The notes under the pieces were generated by a model. It was not told the origin of the DNA and ran no database searches. It saw only the letters and a program-made list of their open reading frames with translations. DNA of 64,000 bases. Origin: UBA6912 sp963792895. Its GTDB lineage: Bacteria > Actinomycetota > Acidimicrobiia > Spongiisociales > UBA5794. The DNA lies in the NCBI GenBank assembly GCA_963792895.1, contig CAWBYA010000008.1, positions 186,001 to 250,000 on the forward strand. Direction: 5' to 3'. How positions within the stretch are numbered: position 1 is the stretch's first letter; the number at the start of each line of letters is the position of its first letter. Position numbers and translations under genes: made by a program. This document shows, piece after piece, positions 35,760 through 45,229 of this stretch.

Positions 35760-36824
35760 ATGACCGACGCAGTCACCCTGCACGGTGTGACGAAGCAATT
35801 CGGCGACGTCGTCGCCGTCCGCGACCTCGACCTGAGCATTGCCGACGGCGAGTTCTTCTCGCTCCTCGGCCCGAGCGGCTGCGGCAAGACCACGACGCTG
35901 CGCATGATCGCCGGATTCGAGTTCCCGACGACGGGCTCCCTCAAGATCCACGGGCGTGAGATGGGTCTCGAGCCGCCGAACAAGCGACCGGTCAACACGG
36001 TGTTCCAGTCGTACGCCCTCTTCCCGCACATGACCGTCGAGGAGAACGTCGGTTTCGGGCTGCTCATGAAGAAGCTCGGCTCCGCCGACATCGATGCCCG
36101 GGTGAAGCGGGCGCTCGACATGGTGCAGCTCGGCCACCGCGCCGACGCCACGCCGAAGCAACTCTCGGGAGGCCAGCAGCAGCGGGTCGCCCTGGCTCGG
36201 GCCCTCGTGAACGAGCCCGAGGTTCTCCTGCTCGACGAACCGCTTGGCGCCCTCGACCTCAAGCTCCGCCAGGCGATGCAGCTCGAGCTGAAGGACCTCC
36301 AAGAGCGTGTGGGCATCACGTTCGTCTACGTCACCCACGACCAGGATGAGGCGCTGACGATGAGCGACCGCATCGGCGTGATGAACGAGGGGTCGCTCCT
36401 GCAGGTCGGCGAGCCACAGCAGATCTACGAGCACCCCGCATCGCGGTTCGTCGCCGACTTCATCGGGGAGATCAATCTTCTGCCTGCGGTGGTCATCGAC
36501 CACGAGACCGTCCGGCTCCTCGGCAATCATCCCATCGCCGCCTCGACCGGCGCCGCTTCAGGCGAGGAGGTGACGGTCGCCATCCGCCCGGAACGTTTCG
36601 AGCTCTACGACCTGGATGAAGCCATTCCCGACGGGATGAATCGCATCGAGGGCACGGTGACGCGCCGCATCTATCACGGGGACGTCTTCTACTACGACGT
36701 CGACACGCCTGCGGGGATCGTCGAGGCCAAGGAGGAGAACCGGCCCAGGGTCGAGCTCTACGAGGTGGGCGAGCAGACCATCGTGGTGTGGTCACCCGAG
36801 GCGACGTCGGTGGTGCAGGACTGA
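35760..36824 (+). CDS. potA: Spermidine/putrescine ABC importer, ATPase
   Basis: 354 residues. Walker A LLGPSGCGKTTTLRMIAGFE, Q-loop in TVFQSYALFPHMTVEENVGF, signature QLSGGQQQRVALARALVNEP, Walker B LLLDEPLGALDLKLRQAMQL and switch YVTHDQDEALTMSDRIGVMN are all intact. The C-terminal TOBE domain includes EEVTVAIRPERFELYDLDEA. It powers polyamine uptake with PotB and PotC. The stop is one base from the potB ATG. The match to PotA is clear from the following permease and binding-protein genes. Confidence 0.95.
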   Translation: MTDAVTLHGVTKQFGDVVAVRDLDLSIADGEFFSLLGPSGCGKTTTLRMIAGFEFPTTGSLKIHGREMGLEPPNKRPVNTVFQSYALFPHMTVEENVGFGLLMKKLGSADIDARVKRALDMVQLGHRADATPKQLSGGQQQRVALARALVNEPEVLLLDEPLGALDLKLRQAMQLELKDLQERVGITFVYVTHDQDEALTMSDRIGVMNEGSLLQVGEPQQIYEHPASRFVADFIGEINLLPAVVIDHETVRLLGNHPIAASTGAASGEEVTVAIRPERFELYDLDEAIPDGMNRIEGTVTRRIYHGDVFYYDVDTPAGIVEAKEENRPRVELYEVGEQTIVVWSPEATSVVQD

Positions 36825-36825
36825 C

Positions 36826-37717
36826 ATGACGGCCCAGCCAGACGCGCAGGAGGTGACCCCGGAGCTGGAGGCAGCTGCCGAGCGTGCGGCCTCCCGCCGG
36901 GGCGTGCTGATCGCCCTGCCGTCGTGGTTCTATCTCACGCTCTTCTTCGCCATCCCACTCGTCATCGTCCTCGTCTACTCGTTCGCCACCCGGAGCTCCA
37001 CCGGGCTCACTCAGCTCGAAGGGCTGGAACCTCGACAGCTACGCCCGCCTGTGGGACCCGCTGGTCGGCGAGATCGCCCTTCGCTCGCTCGTGCTCGCCA
37101 TCGCCACCACCGTCATCTGCCTCGTCGTCTCCTACCCGTTCGCCTATTACATCGCCACCCGGGGGCCGAGGGCGCGCAACATCATGCTGGTGCTCGTGAT
37201 GATCCCGTTCTGGTCCAACTTCCTCGTCCGCACGTATGCCTGGCGGGTGCTGCTCGGCACGGATGGGCCGCTGTCGCAGCTCACCCAGTCACTCGGTGGC
37301 GAGCCGATCCGACTCCTGTTCACCAACACGGCCGTGCTCATCGGCCTCGTGTACGGCTATCTGCCGTTCATGGTGCTGCCGCTGTACGCCGCGTTCGAGC
37401 GCATGGACTGGCGGCTCGTCGAGGCGGCCCGCGACCTCTATGCAGACGGATGGACCGCCTTCCGCAAGGTGACGTGGCCGCTGTCGCGACCGGGCGTCAT
37501 CGCAGGCTCCATCCTCGTCTTCATCCCGACTCTCGGTGCGTACGTGACACCTGCGATCCTCGGCGGCGCCCGCACCACGCTGCTCGGCGACTACATCGTC
37601 AGCCAGTTCCTCGCCGCCCGCAACCAGCCGTTCGGCTCGGCGCTGTCGATCGCGGTGATGTCGGTGATGCTCGGCGCAACGATCCTGTACTTCCGGTCCG
37701 GGGCGAAGAACCTGTGA
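36826..37717 (+). CDS. potB: Spermidine/putrescine ABC importer, permease 1, frameshifted
   Basis: About 296 residues joined. The first frame has a long cytoplasmic lead, WFYLTLFFAIPLVIVLVYSF and ATRSSTGLTQLEG. The second resumes at GWNLDSYARLWDPLVGEIAL and continues SYPFAYYIATRGPRARNIML, PFWSNFLVRTYAWRVLLG, the EAA loop LVEAARDLYADGWTAFRKVT and TLGAYVTPAILGG. Deleting one G of GGG at 37021-37023 joins QLEGWNLDSY. Its stop overlaps the GTG of potC. It forms the membrane channel with PotC. Confidence 0.93.
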
Positions 37718-38569
37718 GCATCAGCACCGGCGTCCGTCCCAAGTCGCCCACCGAGCGGCTGCTCGCCGCAAACTCGTGGCTCGTGTACGCCTTCTTCTAT
37801 GCCCCGATCCTCGTGCTCATCGTGTTCTCGTTCAACGACAACAACAACGTGGGCATCTGGACGGAGCCCTCACTTCGCTGGTATCGCGCCATGGTCGACA
37901 ACGACGACGTGCTGCGGGCGATTCGCACCTCGCTCGATCGTCGCCGCCGTGTCGACGGTCGTCTCGACGATCCTCGGCACGATGGCAGCGATTTCGCTCG
38001 AGCGGTTCCGCTACCGCGGCCAGCGAGCCTACGACGGGCTCGTCTACCTGCCGATCATCATCCCGGACGTGACCATGGCGGTGATGCTCCTGCTGTTCTT
38101 TGCGCAGAGCTTCCGCATCCTCGACGGGCTCATCGGGTGGAGCCCCAATTTCGGCATCGGGACCATCTCGCTCAGCCACATCGCCTTCAACATATCGTTC
38201 GTCGCTGTCGTCGTCCGCGCCCGCCTGGGCCAGCTCGACCCGCGGCTCGAGGAGGCTGCAGCCGACCTCTACGCAAATCAGTGGCAGGCATTCCGCAGGG
38301 TCACCTTGCCGCTGATCTTGCCGGGTGTGCTCGGCGGGGCGCTGCTGGCCCTCACGCTGTCGCTCGACGACGTCGTCGTCACCAGCTTCGTCGCAGGCCC
38401 GGGCTCCACAACCCTGCCCGTCTATGTCTTCGGCCTCGTTCGCCGCGGCGTCACCCCGCTCATCAATGCGGTCAGCACTGCGATGCTCGTGGCTTCAATG
38501 GTGCTGGTCGTCATCTCGCTGGGCTTCCAGCGAGGTTCGTCGCGCACCCCGGCAACGACCGACTCATGA
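37714..38569 (+). CDS. potC: Spermidine/putrescine ABC importer, permease 2, frameshifted
   Basis: About 284 residues joined. The first frame shows WLVYAFFYAPILVLIVFSFN and the typical EPSLRWYRAMVDNDDVLRAI. The second gives VAAVSTVVSTILGTMAAISL, YLPIIIPDVTMAVMLLLFFA, the EAA loop LEEAAADLYANQWQAFRRVT and TLSLDDVVVTSFVAGPGSTT, a PotC signature. Removing one G in CTCGATCGTC near 37935 restores RTSLIVAAVST. GTG 37714 overlaps the potB stop. In the raw frame, potB and potC fragments fuse into one long false ORF. Confidence 0.93.
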
Positions 38570-38599
38570 TACCACATCACGACCAGGAAGGGACTCAAC

Positions 38600-39685
38600 A
38601 TGCACCACTCGAGGATCTGGCGATTGGCACTGCTGGTGCTCGCCTTTGGGCTCGTCGCCACTTCGTGCGGTGGCGACGACGACGTCGCCGCCGCCGACTG
38701 CACGGCCGGACAGGTCGACGGTGACCTCAACTTCTACAACTGGTCGGAGTACATCGACCCCGACCTCATCACTGCGTTCGAGGCCGAGTACGGAGTCGAC
38801 GTCGTCGAGTCCTTCTACGAGTCGAACGAGGCGATGCTTGCGCAGCTCCAGTCGGGCGTCTCGTACGACCTCGTTGTTCCGTCCGACTACATGATCGGCA
38901 TCATGATCACCGAGGGTTTGCTGCTGCCGCTCGACAAGGACGCCATCCCCAATCTGGCGAACCTGGCGGACGACTTCAAGGCGCCTCCCTACGACCCGAA
39001 CCTCGAGTACTCCGTTGCCTACCAGTACGGAACCACCGGCCTTGGCGTCAATCTCGACCTCGTCGGCGATGCCTTCAGGCCGAGCTGGGCGCTGGTGTTC
39101 GATACCGCATTGACGGCGAACTTCCCCGGCGGCGTCTCGCTGCTCAATGACCCTCGTGAGACGATGGGGGCGGCGCTCGAGTACCTCGGCTACTCGCTCA
39201 ACGACACAACTGCGGAACACCTCCAGGAAGCAGCCGACCTCATCAAGGCGGCCAAGGAGAACATCGCAACCTTCGACTCGGACCAGTACGACGAGTCGCT
39301 CGTCAATGGCGAGGTGGCCGTGGCCCACGGCTACTCGGGCAACATGATCGTCGCCATAGGTGAGGCCGACAACCCTGATCAGTTCACCTACGTGCTGCCC
39401 GAGGAGGGCGCCACCTTGTGGATCGACAACATGGCGGTTCCCGCCGGCTCGCAAGCCCCGTGCACAGCGTTCACGTTCATCGATTGGCTGCTGGATGCCG
39501 AGAACGGTGCCGCCCTGACGAACTGGAACTACTACGGGAGCCCGAACGCTGCCGCAGAGGCGTTCCTCGATCAGGAGGTGATCGACTTCTACAACGACAC
39601 CGCCAACGCAAAGACGGAGGTCATCACCGACACGGGCGACTACGAGATCAACTTCACCGACAAGCTGGCTGAGGCGAAGAGCTGA
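38600..39685 (+). CDS. potD: Polyamine-binding lipoprotein of the ABC importer
   Basis: 361 residues. Signal with lipobox LVATSC, so lipid-anchored outside the membrane. The PotD/PotF fold starts DLNFYNWSEYIDPDLITAFE and continues VVESFYESNEAMLAQLQSG, YDLVVPSDYMIGIMITEGLL, VAYQYGTTGLGVNLDLVGDA and MAVPAGSQAPCTAFTFIDWL. The acidic and aromatic residues that grip polyamine amines appear in NWSEY and YGTTG-like positions. AGGAAGGG precedes the ATG. Last gene of potABCD, followed by a hairpin. Confidence 0.94.
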   Translation: MHHSRIWRLALLVLAFGLVATSCGGDDDVAAADCTAGQVDGDLNFYNWSEYIDPDLITAFEAEYGVDVVESFYESNEAMLAQLQSGVSYDLVVPSDYMIGIMITEGLLLPLDKDAIPNLANLADDFKAPPYDPNLEYSVAYQYGTTGLGVNLDLVGDAFRPSWALVFDTALTANFPGGVSLLNDPRETMGAALEYLGYSLNDTTAEHLQEAADLIKAAKENIATFDSDQYDESLVNGEVAVAHGYSGNMIVAIGEADNPDQFTYVLPEEGATLWIDNMAVPAGSQAPCTAFTFIDWLLDAENGAALTNWNYYGSPNAAAEAFLDQEVIDFYNDTANAKTEVITDTGDYEINFTDKLAEAKS

Positions 39686-39691
39686 GCAAGA

Positions 39692-39725
39692 CGGCGGAGC
39701 CCTGCCGGCGGGCGGGCCTCCGCCG
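39692..39725 (+). terminator. Hairpin after potD
   Basis: CGGCGGAG / CTCCGCCG, an eight-base perfect stem with an 18-base G/C-rich loop, six bases after the potD stop and before the amidohydrolase start. It may end or attenuate transcription of the pot operon. No T-run follows. Confidence 0.45.
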
Positions 39726-39743
39726 GTCGCGTCTGGAGCGCAC

Positions 39744-41366
39744 ATGAACCGAGACGCCGACCTCGTCTTCCGCAGCGGTCCTGTCTTCCGCAGCGACGCC
39801 GCGCGGAGCTGGGCGGAGGCGGTTGCGGTGCGGGCTGGTCGCATCATCGCCGTCGGGTCGAACCGCGACGTGACGCGGGTGATGGGCTCGGGAACCGAGG
39901 TGGTCGAGCTGGAAGGGCGAATGCTCTGCGCGGGCTTTCAGGATGCGCACGTGCATCCCAAGTCCGGCGGAGCGGCGATGTCGCACTGCGACCTCCTCGA
40001 TATCGACGACCTCGAGAGCGCCCTGGTCGACATCCGCAGCTGGGCCGCCGAGCACCCAGACGAGCCTTGGGTGCGCGGGCGTGGGTGGAAGTTCGCCTGG
40101 TTTCCGCGCGGGTGTCCGTCCGCCGAGCTGCTCGACGAGCTCGTACCGCACCGCCCGGCCTACTTCGAGGTGGCGGACGGCCACGCCGGCTGGGCCAACA
40201 CGAAAGCGCTCACCCTCGCCGGCGTCACGGCGACGACACCCGATCCAGCCGACGGCAGGATCGAGCGACTGGCGGACGGCCGGCTGCAGGGCACCCTCCA
40301 CGAAGGTGCGATGCAACTGGTCGAGCGAGCATTGCCGCCGGAGACTCCCGCTGACGTCGAACAGGCAGTTCTCGCGGGCCAAGAGCATCTGTTCTCGCTG
40401 GGGATCACGGCGTGGCAGGACGCATGGGTTGGACCCGAGCTGCACCATGCCTATGTGCGCTTGGCCGCCGAGGGCAGACTGCGCGCCACCGTGCGCGGCG
40501 CGATGTGGTGGGACCGCTCACTCGGCATCGAGCAGGTCGACGCCTTCATCGAGCGCCGTCGCGACTCCTCGGATCGGTATCAGGCCGGTGCCGTCAAGCT
40601 GATGCTCGACGGCGTCTGTGAAAACTTCACGGCGGCGATGCTGACACCCTACCTCGACGATCACGGACGGCCGACGGGCAACTGTGGCATCGACATGATC
40701 GACCGCACCGCGTTGCCGCGCATCGTCGCCGAGGTCGTCCGCCATGGCTTCCAACCCCATTTCCATGCGATCGGCGACGCCGCCGTTCGCAGCGCGCTGG
40801 ATGCCGTGGAGGCAGCTTGGGTGCAGCACGGACGAGCCAATGTGCGCCCGCACGTCGCCCACATCCAGGTCATCGACCCCGCGGACGTGCCTCGCTTTCG
40901 CATGCTTGGTGTTGCGGCGAATGCCCAACCACTGTGGGCTCACAACGAACCGGCCATGGTCGACCTGACGATTCCCTACATCGGCCCGCAGCGCAGTGTG
41001 CTCCAATATCCGTTTGGCGACCTGCTGCGGAGCGGGGCCACGTTGGCGATGGGCAGCGACTGGCCCGTCTCCACACCAGACGTGATGGCCCAGGTCCACG
41101 TCGCTACGACGCGCTGCGGGCCGGGCGCATCCGGCTCGGATCCATTCCTTCCGGAGCAACGCGTGACCCTGGCAGACGCGCTGGTGGCCTTCACCGCCGG
41201 ATCGACCCACATCAACCACCTCGACGACCGTGGAACGATCGACGTCGGGAAGGTCGCCGACCTCGTGGTGCTCGATCGCAACCCGTTCGAAGAGCGCGAC
41301 GTCTGGCGCACCAAGGTAGATCGCACCGTGGTCGGGGGAGAGACGGTCTACAGGCGGGGATCGTGA
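39744..41366 (+). CDS. Amidohydrolase family 3 (YtcJ-like)
   Basis: 540 residues, metal-dependent TIM-barrel hydrolase of N-C amide-type bonds. MLCAGFQDAHVHPKSGGAAM has the H-x-H metal pair, VKLMLDGVCENFTAAMLTP covers the strand with the usual lysine, QPHFHAIGDAAVRSALDAVE and VAHIQVIDPADVPRFRMLGV give further His ligands, and LAMGSDWPVSTPDVMAQVHV the catalytic Asp. GKVADLVVLDRNPFE is the typical end. YtcJ-type enzymes act on varied N-acyl or cyclic amides. It is overlapped by the amine oxidase gene (GTGA), so it may release an amine substrate for it. Confidence 0.88.
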   Translation: MNRDADLVFRSGPVFRSDAARSWAEAVAVRAGRIIAVGSNRDVTRVMGSGTEVVELEGRMLCAGFQDAHVHPKSGGAAMSHCDLLDIDDLESALVDIRSWAAEHPDEPWVRGRGWKFAWFPRGCPSAELLDELVPHRPAYFEVADGHAGWANTKALTLAGVTATTPDPADGRIERLADGRLQGTLHEGAMQLVERALPPETPADVEQAVLAGQEHLFSLGITAWQDAWVGPELHHAYVRLAAEGRLRATVRGAMWWDRSLGIEQVDAFIERRRDSSDRYQAGAVKLMLDGVCENFTAAMLTPYLDDHGRPTGNCGIDMIDRTALPRIVAEVVRHGFQPHFHAIGDAAVRSALDAVEAAWVQHGRANVRPHVAHIQVIDPADVPRFRMLGVAANAQPLWAHNEPAMVDLTIPYIGPQRSVLQYPFGDLLRSGATLAMGSDWPVSTPDVMAQVHVATTRCGPGASGSDPFLPEQRVTLADALVAFTAGSTHINHLDDRGTIDVGKVADLVVLDRNPFEERDVWRTKVDRTVVGGETVYRRGS

Positions 41367-42664
41367 CAGCCGACGTGGTCGTGATCGGCGCAGGCGTCGC
41401 CGGGCTCGCTGCCGCCGCGCTGATCGCCGATGCCGGCCGTACGGTCACCGTGCTCGAGGGCCGCAACCGCATCGGTGGGCGAACGTGGACGGCCGACATC
41501 GCGGGCGCCGCCGTCGACCTCGGCGGTTCGTGGATCCACGGACCGGTCGGCAACCCTCTCAGCGACGTGGCTGCCGAGCACCATCTCGCAGTTCGCACCG
41601 ATGCTGACTGGGACGCGGGTCTCGACATATTCGTTGCAGGTCGGGGATGGGTGGATCCCGATCTCGTCGCCGACGTGATCGCCGTCCGCAACACCTGGGA
41701 CCCCGGCGCCGCTGCAAACCTGCTCGGCGACCAAGCGTCCCATCACGAGGGTGTGGTCCGGCATGTTGCCGCAGCCGCCCTGAGCCCAGGCGCTGCCGTG
41801 GTCGCCACGTTCGTGCTCGACTGGCTCGAAGGGGCCATGAACGTCGGTGGAGACCCATACCGGATCTCAGCGGCGGGTTCCGGCCAGTACGTCGACCTCC
41901 CCGGGGGGAACGCCACCATCGTCGGCGGATATCGGGGCCTCGTCGATGCCCTCGCAGCAGACCTCGACGTCCGTCTGGGTCACACCGTGAGAGCGATCCA
42001 GCACGGTGGCCGTGGTGTGACGATCGACGTTGCGCGAAACGCTGATCCGGTGGCGAGAGCCACCATCGAGGCTGACTTCGCCGTTGTCACCGTCCCGCTC
42101 GGCGTGCTGCAGTCCGGCATGATCCGGTTCGAGCCCGAACTCGCAGTCCGCGCCGCGATCGATCGCCTCGCCATGGCCAATCTGGAGAAGATCGTTCTGC
42201 GTTTCACCGAACGATGGTGGCCCGTGCATCGCCGCCGCACGATCTACGTCTCGGACGATCGGCGTTTTGCCAGCTGGGTGGACATCACGGACACAGCAGG
42301 GGCGCCGACGCTGGTCGGCTTCTACAACCCTCTGTCGACGCCGGGCCTCGCCGAGCTCCGGCTGCCGAGCCGCATCGCCATGGCGGTCGCCACTTTGCGC
42401 ACGATGTACCCGCACGCGCCCGACCCGGTTGCATCGACGGCTACCGACTGGACGAACGACCCGTTCAGCCTTGGGTCTTACAGCTACATACCCCTCGGCG
42501 CCGCTGCGACGGACATGGAGGCGATCGCCGGTTTGTTCTCGCCAAACCTGATCCTGGCAGGCGAGCACACCGTCCCTCAGTTCTTCGGCACGGTGCATGC
42601 GGCTCTCATCTCGGGTAGGAGAGCGGCGGGGCGGGTGCTCGACCTGCACCGGGCCCGCGAATAG
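41363..42664 (+). CDS. Flavin amine oxidase (polyamine/monoamine oxidase type)
   Basis: 433 residues. FAD site DVVVIGAGVAGLAAAALIAD and VLEGRNRIGGRTWTADIAG are followed by VDLGGSWIHGPVGNPLSDVA, as in polyamine oxidases, GGYRGLVDALAADLDVRLGH, FAVVTVPLGVLQSGMIRFEP, and the C-terminal FAD contact LILAGEHTVPQFFGTVHAAL. It oxidises an amine to an aldehyde with H2O2 release. GTG 41363 overlaps the amidohydrolase stop. With PotABCD, GabT and ALDH this gives an import-oxidise-transaminate route for polyamines. The exact amine is inferred. Confidence 0.9.
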   Translation: MTADVVVIGAGVAGLAAAALIADAGRTVTVLEGRNRIGGRTWTADIAGAAVDLGGSWIHGPVGNPLSDVAAEHHLAVRTDADWDAGLDIFVAGRGWVDPDLVADVIAVRNTWDPGAAANLLGDQASHHEGVVRHVAAAALSPGAAVVATFVLDWLEGAMNVGGDPYRISAAGSGQYVDLPGGNATIVGGYRGLVDALAADLDVRLGHTVRAIQHGGRGVTIDVARNADPVARATIEADFAVVTVPLGVLQSGMIRFEPELAVRAAIDRLAMANLEKIVLRFTERWWPVHRRRTIYVSDDRRFASWVDITDTAGAPTLVGFYNPLSTPGLAELRLPSRIAMAVATLRTMYPHAPDPVASTATDWTNDPFSLGSYSYIPLGAAATDMEAIAGLFSPNLILAGEHTVPQFFGTVHAALISGRRAAGRVLDLHRARE

Positions 42665-42677
42665 GCGGCGGTGGGCG

Positions 42678-43547
42678 CTACCGGCCTGCCAGGCGGCCGA
42701 CGACCGGCGCCATCTCCTCCATTGCTCCGCCGGAGAACACCACATACGAGATGCCGTGCTCGGCTCTCCGACGTTCGAGCGTCTCCACCACTTCGCCGAC
42801 GGTCCCGATCGCGACGTGAGGCGACGCCAGCACGCGCTCGGCCGGCCCACCGAGGGCAGCGGCCGCCGATCCGGCGTCGTCGGTTATCGCTGCCTCGTGG
42901 GCGAAGACGTTGATCTCGAGATCGTCGAACCGCGGTCCGGCAGCGCGACGGATCCACTCGATACGTTCGACCAGTCCCTCACCCGCAGAGATCATCGCAT
43001 CTCCGAAACCGTGACGGGTCGAGACTCCCACGGTTGCGGTGACGCTCACGATGTCGGCGCGTGCAGCGGCGAGGGAGAGCATGCGCTCCCCACTTCCGGC
43101 GAGCAACAGAGGCGGGCGTGGATGCGCCCACTCGTCCCAGGATCGGCCCATGACGTCGAGTGCGGCCTCGAGGCGGCGCAACCGCACGCCACCGCGATCC
43201 AACTCGATGCCCAACTCCTGGTAGTCGTCCTTCAACCACCCGGTGCCGAGACCAAGCTCGAAGCGACCGCCGGTCAGGGTATGGAGGGTCATCGCCTCTT
43301 GAGCGACGATGGGGGGTGGGCGAAAGTCGTTGCCGAGCACGAACGTGCCGACCCGCAGATCGTCGACGGCGTCGGCAGCGGACATGAGCGAAGGCATCGG
43401 CGCCAACCGCGCCCCCATGTGGTCGCTCACCAGCAGGATGTCGTAGCCGATATCGGCCGCCTTGCGTGCTGTGGCTCGCCACTCTGAACGCGATTCGGCT
43501 TGTGCCAGCACGCCAAAGCGAAAGGGCCGGCTGAAAGGAGTCGTCAC
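42678..43547 (-). CDS. F420-type luciferase-like monooxygenase family protein
   Basis: 289 residues of the LLM TIM-barrel family; the MSMEG_2516-like branch uses coenzyme F420. RFGVLAQAESRSEWRATARK, ADIGYDILLVSDHMGARLAP, DLRVGTFVLGNDFRPPPIVA, RFELGLGTGWLKDDYQELGI and PPLLLAGSGERMLSLAAARA follow the family pattern. The end, SYVVFSGGAMEEMAPVVGRL, is typical. GTG 43547 gives a family-like start (VTTPFSRPFRFG). The enzyme probably reduces or oxidises an unknown substrate with F420, consistent with cofG/cofH in the window. Confidence 0.88.
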   Translation of the reverse strand: MTTPFSRPFRFGVLAQAESRSEWRATARKAADIGYDILLVSDHMGARLAPMPSLMSAADAVDDLRVGTFVLGNDFRPPPIVAQEAMTLHTLTGGRFELGLGTGWLKDDYQELGIELDRGGVRLRRLEAALDVMGRSWDEWAHPRPPLLLAGSGERMLSLAAARADIVSVTATVGVSTRHGFGDAMISAGEGLVERIEWIRRAAGPRFDDLEINVFAHEAAITDDAGSAAAALGGPAERVLASPHVAIGTVGEVVETLERRRAEHGISYVVFSGGAMEEMAPVVGRLAGR

Positions 43548-43609
43548 ACCGCGGATTCTACCGAAGGCTGCCGGTGCCCTCTGCAACTCGAAAGTCTGCG
43601 AGACAGCCC

Positions 43610-45055
43610 TCAGCGGCTGCGCACCACGATCTCAACCCGTCGGTTGAGCGCTCTTCCCTCAGGATTGTCGCTGCCGTCTGGGTTCGTGTTGGGCGCCACC
43701 GGTTGCCGTTCGCCAAACCCAACGGCGACGATTCGGAACCCGGCGAGCGCAGGATCCGCCTCGAGGAGATCCGCGACGTTGTCGGCTCGACGTTGCGACA
43801 GCTCGAGATTGGACGCCGCATCACCGATGGCATCGGCGTGACCGAGCACCTGTATCTCGACGCCGGGGTCGAAGCGTTCGATGATCGACGCGACGACCTC
43901 GGCCAGCTTCACCTGGGCTTCAGCGCTCAGCGAGTCGCTGTTGAAACCGAACAGGACATCGTTGGCGATCGTGTATGTGGTGAGGCCATTTCCCTGGCGG
44001 ACCGTGATGTCCGCATCGCGAATCTCGTCGAAGTCGACCTCGGGAAGATCGAGAGCCGTGCGGCTGCCGAGGCAGGTACCGCCGGCGACTTCGCTGTTCA
44101 CCCCATTGGGACAGGTGGTGTTCGCCCACCGCACGTCGAGAAGCTCGCTTGTCGTGATGTCTGCGCCAATGAGGTTGGCGCCACGGAACCGCACCGCTTG
44201 CATCACCGTGCCCGCAAAGCTCGTCCCGACCAGCGCGGTCCCGTCGAAGAGGACATCCGTCAGCGTCGCACCGTCGAAGACGGCTGCCGACGCATCGAGT
44301 GCGGAGAAGTCGACTCCCGTCACCATGGCATCGTCGAAGCGGGCGCACCGAAGATCCGCTCCGAGCAGGTCCCGGGTCTCGACCGTTTGGTCGCGGAAGT
44401 CGGGACCGGAATCCGGAGCACAGAGCGGCTTGATCTCGACCGGCGCCAGCGCCACCACCTGATCGCCCGCATCCACCTCGACCGGCAGCGGCGTCAGGTG
44501 GTCGTCGCAGGTACCGCCCGCATCGTCCGATGAGGTGCCGTCTGGGCACGTGGTCTGATCCCAGCGCACGTTGCCGAGCACCGCCGTGGTGAGGTCGGCA
44601 CCAGACAAGTCGGCACCGCCGAACCGAACCTGATCGAGGGACGCACCCGAAAAGTCGGCGCCGACGAGCACGGCGCGGTCGAAGCGGGTACGAGAGACCA
44701 CGGCATCGCGAAAGCTCGTTCCGGTTGCATCCGCAGCGATGAAGCTGCCGCCGGTGATCTCTCCGTCGTCGAAAGTCGCACAACGCAGGGCTTCGTCGTC
44801 GAAGTCGGGATCGGCCTGGATGAGCCCGGAGAAATCGGGTCCCGAGCCCGGCATACATGTGATCACAACTGCGGGGAGATCGACGGCCGCAGCAGTGGAG
44901 GTCGTCGCCTGGTCCGTTGTCGTCGTCGAAGAGCCGGCTCCGGCCGTCGTGGCGACGGTGGTCGGCGCCGCATCATCATCAGACGAGCATGCCCCGAGTA
45001 CGAGGAGCACCACAGCGACAATGACGGGCATTCGCGATCGTTTCATCTGCAGCAC
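43610..45055 (-). CDS. OmpA-domain lipoprotein with two pentapeptide-repeat blocks
   Basis: 481 residues. Lipoprotein signal ends VLLVLGACSS. A Thr/Ser-rich linker follows, then two homologous units of pentapeptide-like repeats, for example FSGASLDQVRFGGADLSGAD and FDGATLTDVLFDGTALVGTS. Each unit begins with a CMPGSGPDFS or CAPDSGPDFR box and ends with a TTCP...AGGTC pair of cysteines. The C-terminal OmpA/MotB domain (DVLFGFNSDSLSAEAQVKLA, VEIQVLGHADAIGDAASNLE, LSQRRADNVADLL) binds peptidoglycan. ATG 45046 is an alternative start nine bases in. It probably ties the membrane to the cell wall; the pentapeptide blocks may recruit a partner. Confidence 0.85.
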   Translation of the reverse strand: MLQMKRSRMPVIVAVVLLVLGACSSDDDAAPTTVATTAGAGSSTTTTDQATTSTAAAVDLPAVVITCMPGSGPDFSGLIQADPDFDDEALRCATFDDGEITGGSFIAADATGTSFRDAVVSRTRFDRAVLVGADFSGASLDQVRFGGADLSGADLTTAVLGNVRWDQTTCPDGTSSDDAGGTCDDHLTPLPVEVDAGDQVVALAPVEIKPLCAPDSGPDFRDQTVETRDLLGADLRCARFDDAMVTGVDFSALDASAAVFDGATLTDVLFDGTALVGTSFAGTVMQAVRFRGANLIGADITTSELLDVRWANTTCPNGVNSEVAGGTCLGSRTALDLPEVDFDEIRDADITVRQGNGLTTYTIANDVLFGFNSDSLSAEAQVKLAEVVASIIERFDPGVEIQVLGHADAIGDAASNLELSQRRADNVADLLEADPALAGFRIVAVGFGERQPVAPNTNPDGSDNPEGRALNRRVEIVVRSR

Positions 45056-45229
45056 AGTAGGAAGGCTGGCGCAGGACGCAATCCGCCGTGCGCCTCATGA
45101 CCGGGCGGGCCGGCACACGCAGGTCGGTGCCCGCGTCAGCCCGGAGACGGGCCTCCTCCCGACGCAGCCACCCGGGACTCGCCGTCCACCTTTGCGGTCG
45201 CGGACCCGACCGCCGGTAGTGTCGCGAGC

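Noticed and set aside
36826..38724. A 632-residue open frame spanning potB, potC and the start of potD
   Set aside because: Only its first part is potB and one middle stretch is potC; the rest is out-of-frame translation caused by the two one-base insertions.
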